A DNA stretch of 64,000 nt from Microbulbifer aggregans (GTDB lineage: Bacteria > Pseudomonadota > Gammaproteobacteria > Pseudomonadales > Cellvibrionaceae), in assembly GCF_020524005.1 (NCBI RefSeq), contig NZ_JAIVKK010000011.1, positions 1 to 64,000 of the forward strand. Reading direction: 5' to 3'. The position numbers and the translations under genes were made by a program. Below, in pieces: positions 54,332 through 61,935 of the stretch. A model generated the notes under the pieces. The model made no database searches. It was not told the origin of the DNA and saw nothing but the letters and a program-made list of their open reading frames with translations. The first letter of the stretch is position 1. Every line of letters starts with the position of its first letter.

Positions 54332-55648
54332 TCAGTCGAACACGAATCTCTGCACAATGCCGGTCGTTTCCACCGGCTCGCCATTTTCAAAACGCGGGCG
54401 GAATTTGGCTCGCTTCAATACATCGCGTACTCGCGAACGAATACTGACTTTATCGCTGGGTTCGGCATTTAATATCTGCACGTTACGGGCCTTGCCGAAG
54501 GCGGTCACGTCATAGGAAACCGTGACATAGGAATTTGCCAGCGCCTGTCGATCTTCGTCGAGTAGCGGCAGCGTAGGCAGGGCGGCGGGGCGACCAAAAA
54601 TTTCCTCTATTTCCTGATTGGTGGCGCCGTTGTCCCACAGTGCCTGATAGGCCTCGCCATAGGTTTTCCGGGCGGAATGCCACTTGTTGAACATCATGTA
54701 CCAGTCGCCCAACTCCACTTTGGCCTTGGCTGACGCAGCCGGGGGGGAAGTCGGGTTTTTCTGGTACACATCCATGATGCGTGTAATGGCGGTTTTACCC
54801 GAACTGAAGCTGTTCATACGATAGTGATCCAGTTGCGCTCTGCGCTCTGGACTCACATCCGACCCACCAAAGCTGGTATTGATCACTACGGCTTCCTGAG
54901 GCTCGCCGGAGTAGGTCGCGAGATAATAGTTGGTGGCTTTGAGCCCTCTCAGTGCTTCGACCAGGCGCAAATCGTTCGCACCAAAATTCTGCGAAATAAT
55001 ATCGATGGCCAGGGCGTAAAGGTTTGTCGCATTGATTAAATGCTCGAAGAGCGTTGCCCCTTTTTCGTCCACATAGGCCTGTAGATGCCAGCTACTCAAT
55101 TCATTGATGACCGGCAGCATACGGGGGTCGTTTTCGCCGTAGTTTTTGGCATGTAGCCAGAAAAGATATTCGTGATTGTCGTTGGCTTCTTCCCACTCGT
55201 TCAGCGCGATCTGGCTTTCGATCATACGCTCGATCATTGGCACCTGGTTCAGTGAATAGAGCCCCTCGTTCACCCGGTTTATCAGCATGGCGCGCCGGAA
55301 CTGGGAAATCGCTTCTTCGTGGTTGCCGGAACGCTGCAGGATTGTGCCCAGGCCGATCAGTTGTTCATCGAGGCCGGCGCCGTACGCGCCGTATTCGGCT
55401 TCCATTTCTTCGATCCGTTGCCGGTAGTCATCGGCGGCGCGGGAAGGGACGAGTATTCGTTTCGGCTTTTCCAGTGGTTTAGAAGCCGCTTCTATATAGG
55501 CCGCTGGCGGCGCACCATTGTGAATTACAGGGTTATTGGCAGAGTCATTTGCTGAAAATTCCTGCGCCGATACAGAGCCACACAGCAGAGCTGAGGCTGT
55601 AAACATCAAGCCGATCGCTATCGCATTGCTGATTTCTGTCTGTGTCAC
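54332..55648 (-). CDS. Periplasmic TPR protein with TonB C-terminal domain
   Basis: 438 residues from GTG 55648, with a GGAAG site upstream. A signal peptide (about 1-29) precedes TPR-like helices (about 70-330, for example LDEQLIGLGTILQRSGNHEEAISQF). A C-terminal TonB-type domain (about 350-438) carries YVTVSYDVTAFGKARNVQIL and VRDVLKRAKFRPRFENGEPV. It lacks a TonB-type membrane anchor. It is first in the operon and may contact outer-membrane partners through the TonB-like fold (inference). Confidence 0.82.
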   Translation of the reverse strand: MTQTEISNAIAIGLMFTASALLCGSVSAQEFSANDSANNPVIHNGAPPAAYIEAASKPLEKPKRILVPSRAADDYRQRIEEMEAEYGAYGAGLDEQLIGLGTILQRSGNHEEAISQFRRAMLINRVNEGLYSLNQVPMIERMIESQIALNEWEEANDNHEYLFWLHAKNYGENDPRMLPVINELSSWHLQAYVDEKGATLFEHLINATNLYALAIDIISQNFGANDLRLVEALRGLKATNYYLATYSGEPQEAVVINTSFGGSDVSPERRAQLDHYRMNSFSSGKTAITRIMDVYQKNPTSPPAASAKAKVELGDWYMMFNKWHSARKTYGEAYQALWDNGATNQEIEEIFGRPAALPTLPLLDEDRQALANSYVTVSYDVTAFGKARNVQILNAEPSDKVSIRSRVRDVLKRAKFRPRFENGEPVETTGIVQRFVFD

Positions 55649-56369
55649 GGTAGAACCACTTCCATTCCATGTTGTGTTGACCCGCCCCGACCCCAGTTAG
55701 GGGGTACGGACAAGCTCGAGTTCCGGCGACTGGAAAAAAGTCGCGCGGTTTTTCTCTCCCTGAAGTGTGGTTCGTTCACTTTCCTGCCGGGTTACCGGTG
55801 TGTCTGTTCGTATTCCGGACTTTGGTGACGCGGGAATTTTTTTAGCCGTGGTTTTGGCATTGGATTCCCTTGCATTTGGCAAGCACCGTCCGTGTATTTT
55901 TGAGTATAGCCAACGAAATTTTCCGCCTTGGGGTATTGGAGATGGCTGCGACGCCTGATGAAAAACGGTTTGTTTTTTTGTGAAGGAAAAGTGTGGCAGC
56001 TCGTGAACGGAGTGAGATGAAAAGGCGGAAGTTCCTGAGCAGTTGAGTGCCAGTAATTTTCCGTGCGGAGCGGGTGGCGCGTTTCTAGAGCAAGCGGCAG
56101 CGCAAGAAACGTGTGGGCGGACTAAGTTAGTCGTCGGGAGGGGCGTGCGAGGCCTGTAGATGGCCTGAGGCCGCTGAGCCGAGGAGCTCGTGTTTGTATG
56201 GGGATTCATTGTCCGTCTTGCGCAATATTTCTCCTAAATATGGCGCCAGGGATTACCAGACGTTGCGTAAATGTTCTTTATGTTGGTCGGAGGGTTTGGA
56301 TTGGGCGCGGATAAGCGCCATAATTCGCAGGTTTCAGTATTCCTGTGCATTGTTATTGGGAGAGCTTTA
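55649..56369. other. 720-bp divergent intergenic region
   Basis: The region separates the large minus-strand operon from ilvE, so it should hold the promoters for both. A 170-codon minus frame (55697-56209) is rich in Pro, Ser and Thr, has no family features and is not accepted. One stem, CGTTTCT (56080-56086) with AGAAACG (56105-56111), is visible. No operator was recognised. Confidence 0.55.
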
Positions 56370-57437
56370 GTGAGCATAAAAATACAACCGGAAGCCATCG
56401 CCAGCTTGCGCGGGTTTGAGCTGCCAGAAAGGCTGGGGTTCGGTACCGTAATGGCCCCGGTGATGTTTCACGCCCGGTTTCAGGACGGCCGCTGGAGTGA
56501 CGGGGAGTTGATCCCCTACGGCCCGCTGGCCCTGGATCCCGCTGCCAAGGTGCTGCATTACGCGCAGACCTGCTTTGAGGGGATGAAGGCTTACCGTAAA
56601 GGCGCCGAGGTGCGTCTATTCCGCCCCGAGCGCAATGCCGCGCGTATGGCGCATTCCGCCAGGCGCCTGTGCATGCCGCCAGTGACAGAGTCACTGTTTC
56701 TCGATGGGGTACGCACCATCGCTGCCTACTGCGCCAATTTGATCCCGGCGAGTAGCGGCGAGTCACTCTATATCCGTCCATTTCTGATCGGCACCCAACC
56801 AGACCTGTCGGTGACGGCGAGCCGGGCCTACGAGTTCTATGTGATAGCGAGCCCCTCCGAGGCTTACCACGCAGGCAATATGCGCTTGTGGATCGAGCGT
56901 GAGGACTCCCGCGCGGCAGTCGGAGGCACCGGCGATGCCAAGGTGGGTGGTAACTATGCGGCCTCGCTGCTCAGTGTCTCGCACCTCAAGGAACGTGGCT
57001 ACGACCAGTCACTGTGGCTGAATCCTGGCAACCGCCATACCGTTGATGAACTTTCCGGCATGAATTTCTTTGCAGTGATGGATGGTGCATTGCATACCCC
57101 GGCGCTGAATGGTTCCATCCTGGAGGGGATCACCCGGGATTCCATTCTCACACTGGCGAAGGAGTTGGGGCTGGAGGTGCACGAGCGAGAAATCGACGTA
57201 GATGATTTACTCAAACTGGTGGAATCCGGAACCTGCAGTGAAGCGTTTGCCTGTGGCACTGCGGCCATCGTAAGCCCGATAAGCGAGCTGGGTGATGGCG
57301 AGCAACGTTATAAGCTGAAACAGGCGCCGGGCCCGGTCGCGGAGCGCCTGCGCGCAGCGCTGCTGGATATTCAGGAAGGACGGGCAGATGACCGTTTTGG
57401 CTGGATGCAAACCGTCGACGTCGCGGAGAACGGATAG
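56370..57437 (+). CDS. ilvE: Branched-chain amino-acid aminotransferase
   Basis: 355 residues from GTG 56370, with GGAG 8 nt upstream; the frame is open earlier but not family-like. It is a fold-type IV PLP enzyme that makes leucine, isoleucine and valine from their keto acids. Motifs are LHYAQTCFEGMKAYR near the N-terminus, GDAKVGGNYAASL with the PLP lysine, and GTAAIVSPI near the C-terminus. The length and pattern match the longer ilvE type (BCAT-like, as in Bacillus and mammals) rather than the 309-residue E. coli form. Confidence 0.94.
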   Translation: MSIKIQPEAIASLRGFELPERLGFGTVMAPVMFHARFQDGRWSDGELIPYGPLALDPAAKVLHYAQTCFEGMKAYRKGAEVRLFRPERNAARMAHSARRLCMPPVTESLFLDGVRTIAAYCANLIPASSGESLYIRPFLIGTQPDLSVTASRAYEFYVIASPSEAYHAGNMRLWIEREDSRAAVGGTGDAKVGGNYAASLLSVSHLKERGYDQSLWLNPGNRHTVDELSGMNFFAVMDGALHTPALNGSILEGITRDSILTLAKELGLEVHEREIDVDDLLKLVESGTCSEAFACGTAAIVSPISELGDGEQRYKLKQAPGPVAERLRAALLDIQEGRADDRFGWMQTVDVAENG

Positions 57438-57521
57438 CCCTGCCTGGAGATCACTCGCCTCAGCTGCGACAGATTACGCTGGTGGTTGGTTTCGAGTGAA
57501 TTTGTAGCACTTCGGAAAAAG

Positions 57522-57553
57522 CGGCTGTTTCCCTCGGAAACGGCCGTTTTTTT
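57522..57553 (+). terminator. ilvE terminator
   Basis: An 11-bp stem (CGGCTGTTTCC/GGAAACGGCCG, loop CTC, one T.G) is followed by seven T, 85 nt after ilvE. The rest of the 334-bp gap to the next gene shows nothing else, and a 72-codon frame running through the hairpin is not a gene. Confidence 0.9.
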
Positions 57554-57771
57554 ATTCGCGCCAATTTTTGCGATTGCGTTGACTTGGGTGACCGAGGTGA
57601 TACAACTTCATAATGCGAATAATAAGAAACTGGAACTTTGGGAAATGCCTTGGGCGGTATCCCTCACTTTGACAAGTCGTATCCAGCTCAATTTGAGAGT
57701 TTAAATGAGGCTCTCCCTCTCACCCGCGAATTCGCACGGTTGAGAAGTTCCTCTGAGTGAGGAGAACGGGA

Positions 57772-58374
57772 ATGCTGAATCATCTCTTTGGTCTGATGGT
57801 GCAACCTCGCAGACAGTGGCAGCAAATTGCCGGCCTGTCCGAAAAGGGGCTCAACCGTCAGATTCCTTACGTCATCGTATTGGCATTGCTGCCGGCACTG
57901 GCGTGGTATTTTGGCACCACGGAAATTGGCTGGAGCATTGGCAGTAGTGGCCAGGTACGCACGCTGACCAGTCAGAGTGCCCTGTCGCTGGTTGCGGTGT
58001 TTTACATCACCATGATCCTGGCGGTAGTGGCGATCGGCTTTTTCATTCACTGGATGGCCAGAACCTACGGTGCCAAGACACACCCGATGAAAGGCATGGT
58101 CATTGCGGGGTTCACCGCAACGCCGATCTTTATTGCGGGTGTCGCCGGGCTCTATCCGGTGCTCTGGCTGGATATCCTGCTGGCCACCCTGGCGGTGGCG
58201 TACGCCGTATATCTCCTTTATGTCGGAATACCGATCGTACTGAATGTATCGGAAGAGCGGGGGTTCCTCTTTGCCAGCGCGATTGTAACCGTGTGCCTGG
58301 TGATGGCCGTCGTGGTGATGGTGGCAACGGTCCTGTTCTGGAGCTATGTCGCCGCGCCGGTATTCCAGCACTGA
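57772..58374 (+). CDS. Yip1-family membrane protein
   Basis: 200 residues with about five membrane segments and the bacterial YIP1 pattern. The N-terminus MLNHLFGLMVQPRRQWQQIA is followed by hydrophobic blocks at about 38-55, 70-100, 108-130, 135-155 and 165-195. The ATG has a GAGGAG site nearby. Function in bacteria is unknown. Confidence 0.82.
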   Translation: MLNHLFGLMVQPRRQWQQIAGLSEKGLNRQIPYVIVLALLPALAWYFGTTEIGWSIGSSGQVRTLTSQSALSLVAVFYITMILAVVAIGFFIHWMARTYGAKTHPMKGMVIAGFTATPIFIAGVAGLYPVLWLDILLATLAVAYAVYLLYVGIPIVLNVSEERGFLFASAIVTVCLVMAVVVMVATVLFWSYVAAPVFQH

Positions 58375-58420
58375 TACCTCCCTCCGGAGCCGGCCTGGGA
58401 CATATTTGCCCTGGCTAACA

Positions 58421-58459
58421 AAAAAGCCCCCGTGCAAGATTCCTGTACGGGGGCTTTTT
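58421..58459. terminator. Bidirectional terminator
   Basis: AAAAAGCCCCCGT pairs with ACGGGGGCTTTTT, and the stem extends inward by about three more pairs. It lies between the convergent Yip1-like and unknown exported genes. Confidence 0.95.
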
Positions 58460-58542
58460 ACTGTGAGGTATAGAAACGGAGGCGGAGGTACCGGACACTT
58501 TTGCCAGGGGAAACCGTCTCTCTCCATCTGATCACCAATCAC

Positions 58543-59091
58543 CTAGGGCCGGTAGTCAAATTCCAGCTGGTATCCGTTTGCCAGTGTGATCTGATCGGCG
58601 TGTGCCTGACCGCGCTGCAGTTCTATCTCCGCTACAGCGTGCACGAGTGCCCTGGGAGCCAACTCCTGGCACTGAATTTTCATTGCCTGGATGTTGCGGT
58701 CTGCGCTCAATACCCGGTGCTCGACGATGCGGAGCTGCAAGGTGAGTCCGTCATTGAGAAGGGTGAAGCCGGGCCCGCTGGGTAGCTCAACCTGGTATTT
58801 CATCGCGCCCCAGGCGCCATCACAGCGAATGGCATCATAAGTCTTGGTCGCTTCACTTGACGCCTTCTCAAGCGCGCCGGATTCGAAGTACTCAAACTGC
58901 CCATCCAGATGTTTTACAACCTGGTATGCGTAGCCATCTGCCTGCAGGCGCAGTTCCAGTTGCTCTGCGAGGATGGTCGCGCTGTCTGAAAGTAATGCAG
59001 CCCCTACAAGCGCTGACAGATACGCGGATAAGCCACATCTGCGCCGGCGAGTGTTTCCATCACTGACTTCTGCTTTTTTTGTGGATTCCAT
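58543..59091 (-). CDS. Exported protein of unknown function
   Basis: 182 residues from ATG 59091, with a GGAAA site upstream. A basic N-terminus (TRRRR) and a hydrophobic stretch (about 21-42, AYLSALVGAALLSDSATILA) look like a signal peptide. The mature domain begins EQLELRLQADGYAYQVVKHL, has one Cys pair (IRCDGAWG and KIQCQELA) and ends YQLEFDYRP. No family was recognised. Confidence 0.65.
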   Translation of the reverse strand: MESTKKAEVSDGNTRRRRCGLSAYLSALVGAALLSDSATILAEQLELRLQADGYAYQVVKHLDGQFEYFESGALEKASSEATKTYDAIRCDGAWGAMKYQVELPSGPGFTLLNDGLTLQLRIVEHRVLSADRNIQAMKIQCQELAPRALVHAVAEIELQRGQAHADQITLANGYQLEFDYRP

Positions 59092-59476
59092 TCGCTGCTT
59101 TCCGCTGTGGTGGCGATCAGGGAGCAAGGAGAGTAGTCGGGACAAAGAAAGTACCGCGCGCACATTGGGTGGGCAAGCGCTTGAAGGCGATTGGCGCAGA
59201 ACAAAACTGATTGGTCAGTCATCTTTGTTGGTTAAAAGGAGACATAGTTCCGAATGGCGTGTTGCCGGATCCCATTCTGATTGGATACTATCCGAGCACT
59301 CATAGCCGAAATTTTGCGCGCCCTCTACTTGGTACATTCGTACCATTTTGGGTTGCGGGCGGGGGAAAATCTGGTCGATGTCCTTAATCGACCGGTCGGG
59401 CTCCGGGATTCCGTAAATACGGGGCTGTGAAACCTATAAAAACCAAAATGAATAACCTGTTTGGATTGGAGACTCG
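59092..59476. other. 385-bp divergent intergenic region with palindromes
   Basis: The region separates the unknown exported gene from the beta-helix gene. Two palindromic blocks lie near the latter: TGGTAC-attc-GTACCA (59330-59345) and GGTCGA (59373-59378) with TCGACC (59388-59393). Either could be an operator for the beta-helix/cytochrome pair. No gene was seen. Confidence 0.5.
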
Positions 59477-60775
59477 ATGAATACTACCGCTAAACTTGGC
59501 GTAGTTCTGCTGACCGCCCTGGCCGCAGCCTGCTCGCAGGACAGCAACAATGGCAAAGCTGCAGAGAGCGCCGCGGCCACTGTGTCCGCGGATTTTCAAA
59601 AACAACTGCTGAAGCAGCTGATTCAGGCCAAACCCGGTGATGTCATCGACATCCCGGCGGGCAAGTACAATCTGAACCGCAGCCTGTCCCTGAACGTCGA
59701 TGGCGTAACCATTCGCGGTGAGGGCATGGATAAGACCATCCTTTCATTCAAAGACCAGATTCAGGGGGCCGAGGGCCTGCTGGTCAACGCCAGTGACTTC
59801 ACCATTGAGGGGCTCGCCATCGAGGACACCATTGGTGACGCGCTCAAGGTCAACGAAGGCAAGAACATCATCATTCGCGATATTCGCGTGGAGTGGACCA
59901 ACGGCCCGTCCAGCGACAACGGTGCTTACGGGATTTACCCGGTGCAAACCGAAAATACGCTGGTTGAAGGTACCGTTGCTATCGGAGCATCCGATGCAGG
60001 TATCTACGTGGGGCAGTCGCGCAATGTGATTGTGCGCAACAACCGCGCGGAATTTAACGTAGCGGGTATTGAGATCGAGAACACGATCGGTGCCGATGTG
60101 TATGACAATGTGGCAACCAATAACACCGGCGGAATCCTGGTATTCAATATGCCGAACCTGCCGCAACCAGGTCACAGCACCCGGGTTTATGACAATCGCG
60201 TATTCAAGAACAACACCGATAACTTCGGTCATGAAGGCACACCGGTCGCAGCCGTTCCTGCAGGCTCAGGTATTGTGATTAATTCCAATGACAACGTGGA
60301 AATCTTCAATAACGACATCGCGGATAACGACACAGCCAACGTGATCGTAAGCAGCTATTTTGCCGCCGGTTACTACAGCGACAAGTCCACTCAGGAAAAT
60401 TTCGACCCTTATCCTGAAGGTATTTATATCTACGATAACCAGTTTACCGGTGGCGGCTCCTCTCCGGACCATATGGAGTTGAAAGCGCTAAAAATTGCCA
60501 AGTTTGGTTTGACCGGCAGCATGCCGGATATCCTCTGGGACGGTGCCATCGACCAGAAAAAGTTTGTTGACGGTCAACTGCCCGAGAGCCTGAAGTTGTG
60601 TATCGATAACGAAGGTGTCGGCATCATCAATGTGGATGTACAGGGCAACTATAAAAACATCACCACCGATATTTCCGCACATCAGTGCAGCCTGAAAAAG
60701 CTGCCGCAGATTGTGCTGGAATTTGATCAGCCTCAGGAAGAGCAGAGTGCACAGAATGAGGTGGCCGATGCGTAA
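59477..60775 (+). CDS. Parallel beta-helix lipoprotein
   Basis: 432 residues. The lipobox AAAC is at Cys19. The body is a right-handed parallel beta-helix with repeating coils such as NVIVRNNRAEFNVAGIEIEN and IEIFNNDIADN-like segments (about 60-340), as in polysaccharide-binding or -cleaving proteins. The family is usually encoded next to a diheme cytochrome of the SO2930/HNE_0200 type, as here. It has no obvious lyase active-site motif. It is likely surface- or periplasm-exposed. Its stop overlaps the cytochrome start. Confidence 0.85.
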   Translation: MNTTAKLGVVLLTALAAACSQDSNNGKAAESAAATVSADFQKQLLKQLIQAKPGDVIDIPAGKYNLNRSLSLNVDGVTIRGEGMDKTILSFKDQIQGAEGLLVNASDFTIEGLAIEDTIGDALKVNEGKNIIIRDIRVEWTNGPSSDNGAYGIYPVQTENTLVEGTVAIGASDAGIYVGQSRNVIVRNNRAEFNVAGIEIENTIGADVYDNVATNNTGGILVFNMPNLPQPGHSTRVYDNRVFKNNTDNFGHEGTPVAAVPAGSGIVINSNDNVEIFNNDIADNDTANVIVSSYFAAGYYSDKSTQENFDPYPEGIYIYDNQFTGGGSSPDHMELKALKIAKFGLTGSMPDILWDGAIDQKKFVDGQLPESLKLCIDNEGVGIINVDVQGNYKNITTDISAHQCSLKKLPQIVLEFDQPQEEQSAQNEVADA

Positions 60776-61886
60776 ATTGTATTGGGGCGCGGTCCTGGCC
60801 CTGATGCTGACGGGGTGCGATGCACCCCGTGATCAGGTCACCCTGCACGACCGCGATGCTGTACCCGAGAGCCTGAGTGCATGGCATGTGGTGGAGGCAA
60901 TCGATGGCGAATTGTCACTCAACGACCGCGTAGTGCCCTACGACCTCAACACCGCACTGTTTACCGATTACGCCCACAAACTGCGTACCGTGTGGATGCC
61001 TGAGGGTGCCAGTGCGGCCTACGGGGATGAAGACTTCGAGTATCCAGTCGGTACGATCATCAGCAAGACGTTCTATTACCCGCGTGGTGAAGATGGCAAT
61101 GTGCTGCGCACCGACGATTACAGTAACGACTTTGCCGGTTCCGGCCTGAACCTCAGCAACGTGAAGCTGCTGGAGACCCGGGTACTGGTGAAGCGTGAAG
61201 ACGGCTGGCAGGCACTGCCCTACGTATGGAACGAACAGCAGACCGAAGCCGTGCTGGAAATCGCCGGCGATGCCAAGCGCCTGCAGTTGGTGAGCGCGGA
61301 TGGCAGCGCGGAACAGTTTGCCTACGTGGTGCCGGATGCAAACCAGTGTTCCGGGTGTCACGCTGATAACCACACCCAGAAAGCGGTTCGTCCGATTGGC
61401 CCGCGCGCCCGTCACCTGAATAAGGACTATGCCTATCAGGGAGGAAGTGAGAATCAGCTGCTTTACTGGCAGCAGGTGGGCTACCTGAGTGGACTGCCGG
61501 AGATGGCATCCGTACCGCATAACGCGGACTACCTGGACACTTCCGTGTCACTGGAGGAGCGCGCGCGGTCGTACCTGGATATTAACTGTGGCCACTGTCA
61601 TAACCCCAGCGGCGCTGCGGATACTTCAGGACTGATGCTGCATCACAATGAGGTAGACATGCGACGCCTCGGAATCTGCAAACCACCGGTTGCGGCGGGT
61701 ACAGGTTCCGGAAATCGTCTGTTCGCCATTGTGCCGGGCAGCCCGGAAAAGTCGATCCTGAACTTCCGTGTGGAATCCACGGATCCAGGGGCGATGATGC
61801 CGGAGCTTGGACGCAGCCTGGTACATGAGGAAGGTGTTGAGCTGTTGAGTGAATGGATTGCCTCCATTCCCGGCAACTGCTCCTGA
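60768..61886 (+). CDS. Diheme c-type cytochrome lipoprotein, SO2930-like
   Basis: 372 residues from ATG 60768, overlapping the upstream stop by 8 nt. The lipobox is LTGC. There are two c-type haem sites: CSGCH near residue 195 (NQCSGCHADN) and CGHCH near 272 (INCGHCHNPSG). Met residues near the C-terminus could be axial ligands (DPGAMMPELGRS). The pairing with a beta-helix protein is a recurrent but functionally undefined gene set. It may transfer electrons for an envelope reaction (inference). Confidence 0.87.
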   Translation: MRKLYWGAVLALMLTGCDAPRDQVTLHDRDAVPESLSAWHVVEAIDGELSLNDRVVPYDLNTALFTDYAHKLRTVWMPEGASAAYGDEDFEYPVGTIISKTFYYPRGEDGNVLRTDDYSNDFAGSGLNLSNVKLLETRVLVKREDGWQALPYVWNEQQTEAVLEIAGDAKRLQLVSADGSAEQFAYVVPDANQCSGCHADNHTQKAVRPIGPRARHLNKDYAYQGGSENQLLYWQQVGYLSGLPEMASVPHNADYLDTSVSLEERARSYLDINCGHCHNPSGAADTSGLMLHHNEVDMRRLGICKPPVAAGTGSGNRLFAIVPGSPEKSILNFRVESTDPGAMMPELGRSLVHEEGVELLSEWIASIPGNCS

Positions 61887-61935
61887 GCGAGCACCATCTG
61901 GCTGCCCTCCCGAACAAGTTCGCACATTGCGTAAC

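Noticed and set aside
39901..55648. Zorya-type anti-phage system
   Set aside because: A MotA-like channel is present, but there is no OmpA-type ZorB, helicase or nuclease; the cargo is envelope proteins.
55697..56209. 170-codon frame between the operon and ilvE
   Set aside because: Low-complexity Pro/Ser/Thr product without domain or signal features; the region is more likely regulatory.
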